NCBI GenBank assembly: GCA_914767715.1 | Contig: OU612069.1 | Coordinates: 25,169,387 to 25,233,386 of the forward strand | Length of the DNA: 64,000 nt | Reading direction: 5' to 3' | Origin: Membranipora membranacea | Taxonomy: Eukaryota > Bryozoa > Gymnolaemata > Cheilostomatida > Membraniporidae | The notes under the pieces: model-generated | What the model saw: the letters and a program-made list of their open reading frames with translations, nothing else | The model's database searches: none | What the model was told of the DNA's origin: nothing | Position numbers and translations under genes: made by a program | In this document: piece by piece, positions 25,101-33,838 of the stretch | Layout: every line of letters begins with the position of its first letter | Numbering within the stretch: the first letter of the stretch is position 1

Positions 25101-28100
25101 CCTTGACTGAGGACCTTGTTGTATTGGTTCTGAGTGTCAAACTTTACTTTAAAGATGCACATTTTCTTTTCCCCTTTGTAAATCCCTATAGCTGAAGAGT
25201 TTGGGAAATTCTGTGATATCTCTTTTATTACAAGTTCATCATCAGCATTGATAGGAATGTCTCTCAGCATGCCAGTGTTGACTTTTGCTGATTCTGGATT
25301 GATTGTCTTTCTTACTTGCGAATTTTCAAATAGTAATGTATTCCAAGTGTTTATCAACTTGGTCACTGTCTTTTCATCGTGAAGATGCAGCATAATTTTT
25401 GGAGATTCTGTCTTGAAATTGTAGGTAGTTATGTTATGATGGTTGGGCCGAATTCACGGTTAATCTCACGTCTGATGTTGTCTTGATTATAGCTTTGGTA
25501 GGCTTTTGATGACTTGTTGATACTTATTACGATGCAGTGCTTGGGGTTGAAGTTGTTCGGGCGAGCAGTTTTTCTAATAGATGGCATGTGATCTGGTGCG
25601 TTGGATGTAGTTGCCGGTGAAATTGGTGCTGGTGTGTTTTGATGTGTTGTTGATGAAGGAATATTTCTGTGGAGTTGTCTACTGCTGCTTGCAACTGATG
25701 ACCATTGTTGTGTGGTGTTAAGAGTTTGAGTTGGAAGATATGTTTGTTGTACAGTATTTTTGGAATTTGATGGACATTCCTTTGTACTAGGGCTCTCAGA
25801 AAAAGCACTAGTAAGTTTATCCAATTTAACCTGCATGCTGTCCATGTTCTCCTGCATGCTGTCCGTCTTCTCCATCATAACAGAAAGCACGCCATGCAGA
25901 GTTCTGCATGACGCACATCCGGGACTCTCCCCACAATCTCTGTCCCTAGAATGACTGGGAGCGCTGTCGACGAATGGAGCAGAAATCTCCATTGTCTCAG
26001 ACAGAGAACACTGAGAAGACTCTGGCAGTGAAACTGCAGATCCCCCTAGAGCACCTTGTGTGCTTTGTTGTTGAGTTGTACTGCTGTTGGCATTGGTTTG
26101 TTTTATTTTTATCGGTTCCATTGCATTTGAGCATGAGGAACGGACTTTCTCGTTCAAATTGGCAATTGTTTCTGGCTGAAATTCACCTACCAGCTTAGAG
26201 TAGTGACTAATAAATACATCCACATCTTTGATAGCATTCACCAGTATTCTAGAGGTGGTATGGTAGAAGTTTGCAGTATAAAGGCGTCTATCCGATTTCT
26301 TCTTCTTTTTAACGGTGAATATGGTGGCTGTTGTGTTTTTGTCCTTATCTTTATTCATTTTCTTAGTTACATAAAGATATTGCTCCTGAATTGATGTCTG
26401 AAATATAGATCTGACAAGCTCAAAAACAGCTGTGCTGCAGTCAACGACAATTTGGATGTTTCCCGGATTACCTTTTATGGTGATAGACTCATCAGTGGTA
26501 GTAGAGTCGATTTTCTTTTGTAATACCTTCAACTTGTTGAGCGAATAGGTGAAGATATTATCCTCAGCATCATCCTCATCAGGATCATTACTGGAAATGA
26601 GTTTTCCCTTCTTGCCTTTGTTCATTTTGGGTGAAAATTACCCAGATTTATTGTCAATTTTTCTGGAGCTCAGATTTTTTCTGGAGTCAGATGGATGAGC
26701 TGACTGGAGTTTGTATCTTATACCTCTCAAAATCTAAAAATAAAGGTTAACTTTATGCAGTTTGCTAGACACATAAATGTGAACAAACCCCCCTCCCCCA
26801 TCCCGAGGAGGCTGATTATTACGGCATTATTGACATCACCATGCACAGTTAAGAAATATTTTGTTTAGAGCATCTGTAGTCTGGGTGTTGAGCCCTATAA
26901 CACACCTTGCATTTATGGGCGAAGCGGCAACTATGTCCAAACTTACAACCCTCATGCAAATTAAATTTGTGACACAGCTTCCTTTTATGGGAGAGCTTGG
27001 CCCCCAATCTATCCTGGTCGCTGGTCTTTTTGGTGTCTTTCTTTGGTGGCTGCTGGATGTTGTTTGCAAGCTCTGTAAGGTGCTCCCCCAAGACTATATA
27101 TGCATGTTGGGCAATCAGTTTCCCAAACTGGAAGTCTTACTCGACTGCCTCTTTCTCTGGAGCATGCATTCTTTTTACAACTTTTAGATGGCGTAGCATG
27201 CCCTGAGCCTCACCAGGAAAGAATTCCAGAGTTAAGCTCATATATATGATATATGCATCTAACCATTTGTAAACGACCAAGTTCCCTGTGTCTTCCACTT
27301 CCTTGAAGTAGCCTCACTCAAGGTGAATTTCTTCCTTGGTTTCTGCCCACGAGGATGAGCAAGAAGGCTTTTAAAGTCCACGAACTTACCCAGTTGGACC
27401 TTTTCTCGGATCTTCCCCTCTCTGATGGGAAGATGGACATACAGACCAAAGGCCTGATCCTCTTGTTATTCGCCTGCACCTGCACCGGAACCACGTTCTC
27501 CACTTCTGTATTGTCAAGGCCAGGCAGGGTGGTGTAGTGGTTAGGAATCGAACTTCTCAATCTGAGAATGCAGGTTCGAATCCTGGTCGCTATCCATTCT
27601 GCTGAAGGAGGTGAGCTCCGATCAATGGCCTAGCTTGCCCACCCTTACATTGTACAAGGGTGCGCTAATTAAATGAGTCATATCATGTATCATCAGTCTT
27701 GTGTTTCATGTATCTTATGTATCTTGTATCATGTATCATCAATCTTATATGTATCTGTATCTGTATCATTATATTCATGTAAAGTTTGCTGGTGAGCAGG
27801 TAAATAAAAAAGTGATTACTGATTACTCAAAGCAGCTCGAGTTGAGATACCGCCTCATCCCCCGAGTTTCTCTGCTCCATTATGGATGCGAACTCCCTGG
27901 CTCTCAAATTGCGCTGTTGGTTGGTCCTTGGCTACTGTGAAGTTATGACGAAAGTCTGGGCCCTGTGCTGGTGCACCATTTGCGGTCCTAGGTGACCAAT
28001 CCTGTCAGCCAGTTGCGTTGCAGACATGCCACTGTCGAGGTCGTTGCCTCCAAGCATCAGGATAACCACATCCGCATATGTTGCCGAGTTGGCTTTCATC

Positions 28101-31100
28101 TCTCCCCATCTTATGCCGGCCCCTCTTCTCACCGCAAATCTAAGCGAAACCCCACTCAGGTGGGGTAGGACCTCTTGCTGGTGTCCAACCAGTCCTGATA
28201 CATGGGAGTGAGGACAGAACAATTCTGGAAATAAAAAGAACAATTGTAAGCAAACAGGCACCACCATTCTTTAAGTGTTAATTCTCGCACCTACCCAGCT
28301 ATATAATCCATAAGTGCATGAACGAGAATGAAAGCAATTACTTATTCGTTAAATTATGAATTTGTTACATTATTTAAAGTGTATATTACTATACTACCCT
28401 GATCTCCCTCCCCACAGCCAGATAATCCAAAAAGCATTAACTCTGGTTCCCCAGCAGGATGAAGTGGGGGCGTTTATAGTAAGCAGATTATCCCACAGGT
28501 AATGGTCACCTCAAAGCCGTTGGTCAACTCTTAAAGAAGTGCTTCCCTGTGTTGTATAACTCCAGAGCCCTTCGGGGTATGCAGATAGCTTGATAATCAC
28601 AACTCAAAACTTAGCACATACCCAATTGTTTTATATGCAAAACCAAACTAGCAAAATCCAAAAAAACCAATTGATATCACCTCTCAGAGAGTTATCACCT
28701 CATATTCATGAGGGTCACAATTTAATAACAAAATGTTACATTAACCTGGATCATTCCCTTAAATCACCTCGCAGAGGGTTATAACCTCATGTTCATGGGG
28801 GTCACAAATTAAAAATGGTACTCTAGTCCTGGGAGACATCAAATACCATGGCCTATATCACCTCTCTGAGGGTTTTCACCTCCTATTTAAGAGGGTCACA
28901 AAGGTAATCAAAACAGATTGGTATCTAAATCCCATGAAATACTTAAACCATCCCATAGACTTAATAATCAAATTTAGCCTCCGCAGGGTAATGAGCAATA
29001 GATACTCACAGTTGATCACTGTGAAGCATCTCATGATATAAGAATAACAAAAATATTGATAATACAAAAACTGACTATCCAGTGCTGAATGACTCTTGAG
29101 GGTCAGTGCTTGCAATAGCAGTCGTAGCATACACGAGTGACAAGTTACTCACCAGAATACCTTTGGGAAATCTGTCTTTAAACCGTACACCTCAGTCAGA
29201 ATACATTGTAATGGATGGTTGAGTAATAGGCAGTGAAAAGTTATCCACAGTAACTGACAGTTGAGCTAAGCTCATTTAAATAAGATTTCTTATTAAACGA
29301 TTGCATTTACTTAGGCTTAGCGCAGTACCACGGCTTACCAGGACGTACCTCTCAACTGGAGGTGCCATTTCCTGGTTCGAATGGTTAGGCAAACGACTTC
29401 TTGGAGCCATTGGAACAGATTAAGTTAAGTAAATGAATATAGAATCAATCAAATGTTGTGAAAATATGACTTGTCTCTTCAGCTATTTAGAATAAATGGG
29501 ACGAGAAAAACCCGCAAACTGACGAAATAATTAAATTTGCATAACTCGTTATGAGGTGCGCCGTGGTACAGGATAATGCTTAAGGTAAGATAAGATAGCT
29601 ACAATATATGAGTTAAACGTACTGTGTTATTAAATAACTGAGCCTTGTCACATTGCTCAAGAAAAAATGAGTTCTTTAGGTGTAAAAAACTTTGTATATC
29701 CTTCAAAATCTGCTGGAAAAGATCGACGACTGGCTACATGATAGGCAGCATTTGTTCAGGAAAGGACCCTGTTGTGAAACCCAGATATGTGCTACCCTGC
29801 ATGAGATCATAGGGGCAACAGACAAGAATTCAACTGTGCGCACTGCAGTACTGCCGAAGGAATTCGATAGAGTTTCCGTTCACTACTGATGTAAGAGTTG
29901 ACAAAGGTCCTTGGTGTTAAGAGCTAGCTAATTGAATGGGTTCACAAGTTCTTGTGTGATACATTCCCAACTGTAGTGCAAGATCCAAATCTAAATCTCA
30001 ATACCTGCCGGTGAAATTTGGAGCTCTGCAAGTCTAAGTACGGGCCCTGGATTGTTCCTGATAAATATCAACAACGTTCCAGACTATGTTGATTGCTCTG
30101 CTGGCCTATTCACTGCTGATACTCTAATCTAATGTAGCAAACTGAACACAATGCAGATGAATGGAGATTTGAAGCCAATGTGAAGTCACACAACACTTGC
30201 CTTCCATTCCCTAAGAACGATCCCTAACTATACCATGGATAATGAGGTACTGGAACAAACAGAATATTGCAGGTACTAGGGAGTCAAACTTGAAGTTCAC
30301 CAATCACATCACGGACAAAATTAACGAAGCAAGAAAACAGTAGGAACGATCAGGAGAGCATAATACTGGGCCTCAGAGAGAGCAATATCTCCTTGTCTTT
30401 CGCACATGAGGATGTCGAGGCACTAGAGCTAGTCCAGAATGTAATAATGAAAATTATATGTCGCCTGAAAGGAGGGAGATGGGAAACAGACGCCAAGGAG
30501 AAATTTGAACTACAGCTGCTGAATGTAAGATGGCAAAGCTCAAAGGTAAAGGGCCTTTTGAAAATCATGCGTCATATGATGAAATCATGTACCAAACTTA
30601 ATAAACTATACAAATTAGATCACAGTACAGAGATAAGCTATGCTCAAAAGCTTTAAGTGGAAACTGTTATTACAACAGTGTTCTCCCCATACAATGCAAG
30701 CGGAAATGACTGACTAGCCAATGCCAAATACTGGATGGGTCTTTGTACCCAATATGCACACAAATGCCCCACCCATGGGATAGTAAACTGAAACAATGTC
30801 CCACTGTCAAATCCAAGACTGAAAAAATGAGGCGTGCCCTTACGCTCCCCTAGGCGGTCTAACGTGATGTCATCACTGATGTCATCATTGATGTTATCAT
30901 TGATGTAAGTTGATGTGTAGTTGATGTAAGTTGATGTACATGCGTGGGTTCTCAAAACCAATTCCCAGTATAAAACCCCTGGTAGCAACTGACATGCACA
31001 CTGCAACGCTCTTAAAATCTTCTCTGTCCTAAGAACGTTCAAGACTCTTCTGTACTTTGCAACAGCCAAAATATTGAGCTGAGGATAATTGTACTTTCAG

Positions 31101-33545
31101 CCAACTAAAGAAAGGAGAAGCCTTTCTATCAACTGCTGCACACAAAAATGGTGGAGATTTTCCAGAGCAGGCAGTTAATGAGTGGGAGCATTTTGGGAAG
31201 TACTTCCTAGTTATACTCTGTATTCTGCCACTTTCTTACAGCTTATGGCTTCCAACAGATTATGTAAGTAACGGGTCACTGTACCGAATTTTGACTCACT
31301 GTTGTTTCTCACTCAAACTGTTAGCCACCACTACATTCTATCTTGGATCAGCCTTACTCCTTACCTTTAAAACTGTTAATACTGAATTCTGGAAAAGATA
31401 TCTAAGATACACCTGATCAGTAATTATCATAACATTTAAGTTCATAGGGTGATTCCACTATCGGTTCTCTGTCCCCTCATCAGACACCATCTTAGTTTTG
31501 TGACCTTTCCAAATACAACTCATTGATTTTGATTGCTGGTTGAAATCTTATCTCTGCCCACGCTTTTGAAAGTTGATGTTTGAAAACATGATGCTTGGAA
31601 CAGTAACTTTCATAATGTAATATTTCTCACATAAAAGTAGCTTCTGATATAACAGTTTGGCATCAATCTAAGTTCTAATTCGGCCTATTATCGATTATTG
31701 CTTTGGGAGTATATTTTAATGGCTACTGGAAAAACATTAATTCCTGATAAAGTCTTCTGAGTTCTGGCTGTTTCTTAAAAGAATCCGATCTTACGGATTC
31801 CGTTGTGGTGAAAAATTTGTCATCCGAACAGCTTTTCTCAATCGTATTTTCCTGCAGGATCTATCTCCTACATCAAAGCAGAATTGTACGGTTCCGGAGC
31901 ATAATAATGTTACTGACAAGGATGGGGTAAGTGTTTGTGTTTTCTCATATGGATCCGTTATTATGTAGACAGACAGCACATATATTGATAGATTTTTGTG
32001 TTACACAGAATGTCAAGGCTACCTCATTCACTGTAAATACTGATATTAATATAAAGTTTCAGAGTCAATGTGCAAAATATAAAATCCACAATTTTTCTTT
32101 GTTAATGATAAGAATTTATCCTGCTTAACTTTTGGTTCTCTGACAAGCCGAGGCATACAACATCAGCAGATAGAAGACTTATTTTCTTTCTACCTTAGAT
32201 AATCATCAATGTGATCCAGCAAAGCACAAGTTTGGTGGTCATACCAGCAATATATGCATTCTCTTACATACTTCGCCGCAAATATGGTATAGCAATCAAT
32301 TTACTCCATCGAATTGTGGCCGGTCTATGCTGTATGATAATCACTCAGATTTGCTTCGTCTCACAAAAAGGTGAGATTTCATTGAATGTGTGATATTTTG
32401 CATATTTTTAATGTGTAGTTAACAAGGTATTTAAAGGCAAAGCTGGTTTATGATATCACTTGCTATTGAAAGTTTACATTAATATTTTCAGGGCACGTCG
32501 GCTTTTCTAAAGCAAACTTTGTCTTCCAAGGAATAAGTAATGCTTTCACCTTTACCGCAAGTAAGATATGCCGTGTATTTAACTTTTTTTGTGCCGGAGT
32601 TATCATTTCTGAATCCCCTTTCCGAATTTCCCTCCCTCCCGCCCCCCCCTCCCTCCCTCCCTCCCTCCCTCCTTCCCTCCCTCAGTTGGTAAGAGCGCCT
32701 GCCCTCTAACGCGCTATCATTGGAGGTCCCGGGTTCGAATCCCTCTGCGGTCTACTGACTTCTGGGCACATGACGCATGACGCCCCAGTTGTGCTCCGAC
32801 CTGCTTGCAAACTGAGAGCAACTTGGCGCCGAATACGGCGGCCGCGCCCTTAAGGCATTGATATTTCTCAGTCCTCGGACAGAGACAACACTTGCAATTT
32901 TAACCCACATTTGTTCATACTGGTATGATCCTGTATCATCTAGCTCACGAGGATTCTAATGAGTCTCCTCTGCTAACATCCAGATATAGTCCAGATCTCT
33001 GTCCTTCGCTAATCCATTTTACCTGCTGTCCGGATCGATTATACTAATATCCTGTTTTGCTACAAGTTCAAATTCATTTGATTTATGCTTGGAGGTTTTA
33101 TTTATGGTTATTGCAACCAGCACTTCTGGGATTGAACATATATCAAACTTGCAAACATATGTACACTGTGCTTATTTCTATGACAATTGAGAGCCGGATG
33201 AAAATCACTTAGCTATGACTTTGCTGAACTCTTTCAGAACCAGGGTAAATGAAGCTGCCTTGTCTTGGTCTGTGAATTTCAAACATATAACGTGTTGGCA
33301 TTACGTTTTATTGTTATTCTTCAGGTTATGAGTTGGCCATTATATCAGCTCCGAGATCAATGCAGGCCACAGCTATGGGAGTTTTTTTTACTATGTATGG
33401 TCTTCCAAACTTGGTACGGCTTGCTGTTAACCGAAGTCACTGTGCGACTTTCACGAATGCTTATTACTATGTTGGAATCGGCATTGATATATTATCTATT
33501 GTATCATTGATAATCATTCACAAACGCTGGCACATTTTTAATTAG
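12908..33545 (+). CDS. SLC15/POT-family proton-coupled peptide/histidine transporter-like; 9-exon gene model
   Basis: Exons: 12908-13188, 19069-19297, 19515-19752, 19918-20011, 31101-31263, 31858-31926, 32199-32370, 32492-32560, 33325-33545. Phases agree at all eight junctions; the sum is 1536 nt (511 residues). POT features: TM1 region LSDFLRCIAF (family: E-R-F-x-Y/F), a lumenal LNC loop, ALAGDQIKERE (family G-x-DQ), YFWFWILGDTAAII (family FYW-x-IN-x-G), HKNGGDF (family GG-F), and ELAIISAPRSMQATAMG (family E-A-x-APKSM). Layout is closest to the SLC15A3/A4 (PHT) branch, which exports histidine and small peptides from endolysosomes with protons. The N-terminal DEPLIQ is a dileucine-like acidic sorting signal that fits this location. 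Oddities: TM2 with its GG-x-AD-G-R motif is missing between exons 1 and 2, the TM11-12 region is short, and the canonical ExxER is not intact. It may be divergent, incompletely modelled or decaying. Function is inferred from family. Confidence 0.8.
13189..14444. other. Intron 1 of the SLC15-like gene, left part
   Basis: No exon found. The expected TM2 exon (phase 2-2, with G-G-x-x-A-D and G-R motifs) was looked for after the better acceptors (about 13281 and 13351) and each frame runs into an early stop. Confidence 0.4.
14445..15215. repeat. Foldback element, left arm
   Basis: About 770 bp, the inverted counterpart of 17835-18557. Its outer half (14530-14790) consists of degenerate 22-24-bp units around the theme ACTTTCATGTTTAGTAGGTG. 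Its inner part shares the segment with AATGGGAATTACG and TTGATGGCATTAGGCTTC with the other arm. Confidence 0.75.
15281..15506 (+). repeat. U2 snRNA-headed SINE, copy 1
   Basis: The head CACCGCTTCTTGGCC then TATTGGCTAAGATCAAAGTG matches the first ~33 nt of U2 snRNA. The body (CACTGCCAATGGCCGATTAGTG ... CCTCTTTAGGGGCAGC) is shared with the other copies. Copy 2 follows head-to-tail. Confidence 0.8.
15507..15736 (+). repeat. U2 snRNA-headed SINE, copy 2
   Basis: The head has an 11-nt internal deletion (GCTTCTCGGCTAAGATC). The body and 3' end (CCACCCTCTGTTTTGTCATA) agree with the copies at 17.6 and 43.9 kb. Confidence 0.8.
15758..15806 (+). ncRNA. Truncated U2 snRNA pseudogene
   Basis: Begins ATCGCTTCTTGGCC and, unlike the SINE heads, continues through the branch-point recognition sequence GTAGTATCTGTTCTAAT, so it matches U2 for about 48 nt. 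Then the match ends: the Sm site and 3' stem-loops are absent, so it is a fragment and not a working snRNA gene. Confidence 0.7.
16163..16325 (+). repeat. U2 snRNA-headed SINE, copy 3 (degenerate)
   Basis: GGCTTCTGGCTAAGATCAAG head followed by a shortened body (GCCTCACCTCTAGGATGCAT, then GGAGGCAGCCCAACC). A further partial body with no head lies at about 16085-16155. Confidence 0.65.
16822..17553. repeat. Pair of ~120-bp direct repeats in the foldback spacer
   Basis: 16822-16943 and 17432-17553 share TTAAGGCAC-CCAGAACATC and GTTTCAACCA-AAACTCGG at high identity. A third, weaker copy lies at about 16556-16630. A tRNA-like stretch with GATTGAACCCATATCGCC and GCCTACTGAGCCACGGG (minus strand) follows the first copy at about 16935-16990. 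Confidence 0.65.
17575..17815 (-). repeat. U2 snRNA-headed SINE, copy 4
   Basis: Minus strand. Head CTTCTCGGCCTATTGGCTAA followed by the full body and the 3' end. This and the 43.9-kb copy are the best preserved. Confidence 0.8.
17835..18557. repeat. Foldback element, right arm
   Basis: Inverted match of 14445-15215. The outer part carries short degenerate units built on CTAAACATGAAAGTTCACC. The outer end, ATGGCACTCCATACTTTTGT, pairs with ACAAAAG-TATGGAGTACCGT at the other arm's outer end. Confidence 0.75.
18556..18679. repeat. (GGAGTA)n microsatellite
   Basis: About twenty hexamer copies with one variant unit (GTATGA). It directly abuts the tRNA-like head of the next SINE. Confidence 0.95.
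18677..18900 (+). repeat. tRNA-headed SINE (family A), copy 1
   Basis: GTAGCTCAGTTGGTTAGAG (A box) and GGGTTCGAATCCC (B box), then a body with GTGCTCTGACCTGCCTGCAA and GAGAGCAAATTGGCG that recurs in the copy at 32.7 kb. The tRNA 5' end is missing, replaced by the microsatellite. Confidence 0.75.
19069..19297 (+). CDS. SLC15-like gene exon 2: TM3-TM4 region
   Basis: Phase 2 in, phase 0 out. FTYIAGAML (TM3), a lumenal loop with LNC and NGT glycosylation site, a hydrophobic helix, then the POT hallmark ALAGDQ at the exon end. Donor GTAAGC. Confidence 0.85.
19515..19752 (+). CDS. SLC15-like gene exon 3: TM5-TM6 region
   Basis: Phase 0 in, phase 1 out. IKEREALKPLYTSYFWFWILG corresponds to the POT signature around TM5, with GPVGFSYVAN and a further TM (IAGMTLVASTLSTLVMF). 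Donor GTAAGT. Confidence 0.85.
19918..20011 (+). CDS. SLC15-like gene exon 4: cytosolic loop
   Basis: Acceptor TTTTAG at 19912-19917; phase 1 in, phase 2 out; donor GTGAGT. Reads IYSRSVREPRSD, TSVIVDTFGIW, KQALKRR, the conserved loop after TM6 of POT proteins. Choosing the next AG (after ACTCCAG) would break the frame. Confidence 0.75.
20330..20560 (+). mobile_element. LINE reverse transcriptase fragment
   Basis: FIKSIEQGKLPAEWKNPNAKHI, a frame break, then NNYRPISLTSISGKLLKHI: the fingers region of a non-LTR RT (family NYRPIS). Only about 75 codons remain. It lies at the left end of intron 4. Confidence 0.65.
20790..21634 (-). pseudogene. DIRS/Ngaro-type tyrosine recombinase (broken)
   Basis: N-terminal SAM-like part open at 21245-21634 (AKIYENYFNKFK ... 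HISALLHSF). Catalytic domain at 20934-21326 with FYGLLRPSEF (first catalytic Arg), LTLRSFKHSK, then a frame break. The C-terminal HARWKSDAYLSYIE (catalytic Tyr, about 20800-20840) is in another frame. The H-x-x-R box is disrupted, so the enzyme is dead. Such recombinases integrate DIRS-group retrotransposon cDNA circles. Adjoins the RNase H ORF on the same strand. Confidence 0.72.
21642..22165 (-). pseudogene. DIRS/Ngaro-type RNase H domain fragment
   Basis: MLELHPIVIALLLLQKC (family E-x-x-P-I), ALVAVTNKLYNKEP (family aVaviNk), LRHIAKLCLNWNIHLTAFHV (family H-x-x-G-x-x-N). This is the RNase H fold seen in DIRS elements between RT and tyrosine recombinase. The RT that should precede it is missing: at about 22165 the sequence switches abruptly to LINE sequence. 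Confidence 0.7.
22417..22890. mobile_element. Non-autonomous hAT-like element (MITE), 474 bp
   Basis: Terminal inverted repeats CAGGGGTGCCCAACC / GGTTGGGCACCCCTG, flanked by perfect 8-bp target duplications CTCTAGAT (22409-22416 and 22891-22898). LINE copy 2 has a single CTCTAGAT at about 46724, the empty site. An 8-bp duplication and CAGGGG ends are typical of hAT elements. It carries no transposase ORF. Confidence 0.93.
25049..26625 (-). pseudogene. LINE copy 1 ORF1 (nucleic-acid-binding chaperone-like)
   Basis: The main frame 25429-26625 (398 codons) starts MNKGKKGKLIS and has a Lys-rich N-terminus, a heptad-like stretch (MMEKTDSMQENMDSMQVKLDKL) and a C-x-x-C motif CASCRTLHG. A shift near 25430 moves the frame to 25049-25393 (KIMLHLHDEKTVTKLI ... 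LRDIPINADDELVIKEIS), the RRM/CTD-like part seen in LINE ORF1 proteins. It is the best-preserved ORF of this copy. Confidence 0.7.
26836..27560 (-). pseudogene. DIRS/Ngaro-type Gag with CCCH zinc finger (broken)
   Basis: The C-terminal part at 26849-27091 has a clear CCCH finger (C-x8-C-x5-C-x3-H in LCHKFNLHEGCKFGHSCRFAH) followed by CKVCYRAQHPDYRC, as in Gag proteins of DIRS/Ngaro elements. The upstream part (27200-27500) reads in another frame (VQLGKFVDFKSLLAHPRG), so there is at least one frameshift. A tRNA-SINE interrupts the 5' end at 27523. Confidence 0.65.
27523..27800 (+). repeat. tRNA-headed SINE (family B), copy 1
   Basis: A box GTGTAGTGGTTAGG and B box GGTTCGAATCC in a tRNA-like head (27523-27595), then a body with GCCTAGCTTGCCCACCC and TTGTACAAGGGTG shared with the minus-strand copy at 34.6 kb. 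A TATC/ATCATGTATC-rich tail runs to about 27800. Confidence 0.75.
27932..28267 (-). pseudogene. SGNH/GDSL-like hydrolase ORF, probably of the DIRS/Ngaro element
   Basis: The block-I-like PHSHVSGLVGHQQ is followed by VVILMLGGNDLDSGMS, matching the GND block of SGNH hydrolases. Some Ngaro-type elements encode such an ORF, and its position upstream of Gag on the same strand fits. The usual block I Ser-containing G-D/H-S is altered to PHS, and the C-terminal block V (D-x-x-H) was not found in frame, so it is probably a remnant. Confidence 0.55.
28676..28900. repeat. Tandem repeat, ~90-bp unit, about 2.5 copies
   Basis: Units start at 28676, 28763 and 28857 with ATCACCTCTCAGAG-GTT and CACCTCATATTCATGAGGGTC. 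Each holds a small palindrome. They lie beyond the 5' side of the DIRS-like ORFs and could belong to its terminal repeats, which is unproven. The remainder of 28270-29690 shows nothing assignable. Confidence 0.7.
29692..30660 (+). mobile_element. LINE reverse transcriptase remnant
   Basis: Degenerate RT: QHLFRKGPCCETQI (family GFRKGRSCETQL), later a frame with ELVQNVIMKIICRLKGG and LLNVRWQSSKVKGLL typical of the C-terminal part of such ORFs. Many stops. Inside intron 4 of the transporter. Confidence 0.55.
30859..30941. repeat. GATGT-rich short tandem repeat
   Basis: Repeats of TGATGTCATCATTGATGT and TTGATGTAAGTTGATGT over about 80 bp, just before exon 5 of the transporter. Confidence 0.7.
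31101..31263 (+). CDS. SLC15-like gene exon 5: GG-F motif and TM7
   Basis: Phase 2 in, phase 0 out. LKKGEAFLSTAAHKNGGDF then EHFGKYFLVILCILPL, aligning with the loop-to-TM7 part of POT proteins. Donor GTAAGT. Confidence 0.82.
31858..31926 (+). CDS. SLC15-like gene exon 6: lumenal loop
   Basis: 69-nt exon (phase 0-0) between TTTCCTGCAG and GTAAGT, encoding LSPTSKQNCTVPEHNNVTDK with two N-glycosylation sites (NCT, NVT), as expected of the lumenal loop after TM7. Another frame is also open across it, so the phase match with its neighbours decides. Confidence 0.65.
32199..32370 (+). CDS. SLC15-like gene exon 7: TM8-TM9
   Basis: Phase 0 in, phase 1 out. IINVIQQSTSLVVIPAIYAF, SYILRRKYGI (family PLLRR-G), then HRIVAGLCCMIITQICFV. 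Fits the POT TM8, LRR-G loop and TM9. Confidence 0.85.
32492..32560 (+). CDS. SLC15-like gene exon 8: TM10 start
   Basis: 69-nt phase 1-1 exon. SKANFVFQGISNAFTFTA aligns with the POT segment Q-Y-L-GIsE-F-A preceding the APKSM motif. Donor GTAAGA. Confidence 0.8.
32636..32676. repeat. (CCCT)n microsatellite
   Basis: Pyrimidine-rich CCCTCC repeats abutting the next SINE's tRNA-like head. Confidence 0.9.
32677..32890 (+). repeat. tRNA-headed SINE (family A), copy 2
   Basis: CTCAGTTGGTAAGAGC and GGGTTCGAATCCC boxes; the body GTGCTCCGACCTGCTTGCAA with GAGAGCAACTTGGCG matches copy 1 at 18.7 kb. Truncated at the 5' end of the tRNA part at nearly the same point. Confidence 0.78.
33325..33545 (+). 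CDS. SLC15-like gene exon 9: APRSM motif, last TMs and stop
   Basis: Phase 1 in. YELAIISAPRSMQATAMGVF is the POT motif at TM10-11. It ends TFTNAYYYVGIGI, a TM and HKRWHIFN, then TAG. Confidence 0.88.
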
Positions 33546-33832
33546 ATGGTACTTCCAATGCGTCACCAACTTTATCCCAGGGACCCGACTAAGAGGCATG
33601 CGTGCTCGAAATACACTGATATTTTCTCTGAAACCGTCGGTAATTTGGTTATATTAGGGCTAAAAAGGTTCATTTTTTATCTGATGACCTTCTTGTGCTG
33701 TGTTAATGCGTATTATATGTGACTTGGTGTCATATGGTGCTGTGCCGGTGCTACTGAAAACTGTTGATTAATTATATCCCCCTATTCTTTTATGCATTAT
33801 GGCATTATCGATTATTATGATAATTATCAGTA

Positions 33833-33838
33833 AATAAA
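33833..33838 (+). terminator. Putative polyadenylation signal of the SLC15-like gene
   Basis: AATAAA about 290 nt after the stop codon; the first canonical signal downstream. From here to 34.57 kb nothing else is seen. Confidence 0.5.

Larger units (their letters stand above)
22166..26650 (-). mobile_element. CR1/Jockey-group LINE, copy 1 (near full length, 3' end lost)
   Basis: Minus strand. ORF1 at 25049-26625 (one frameshift), then ORF2 with apurinic-type endonuclease (24187-25052, SSYLNIRGLASKL, IIIFGDFNIDLL) and reverse transcriptase (22900-24070, RKGHSCSESLF, FLDFKKAF, GVPQGSILAPTLF, NRNRMVINVQKSH). ORF2 carries frameshifts, a premature stop at about 23408 and an inserted hAT MITE (22417-22890). 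Compared with copy 2 it lacks about 400 bp at the 3' end. LINEs normally lose the 5' end, so a deletion is the likely cause. Confidence 0.85.

Noticed and set aside
31858-31926. Alternative frame through transporter exon 6
   Set aside because: It would break phase with both neighbouring exons; the chosen frame gives two glycosylation sites in the expected lumenal loop.
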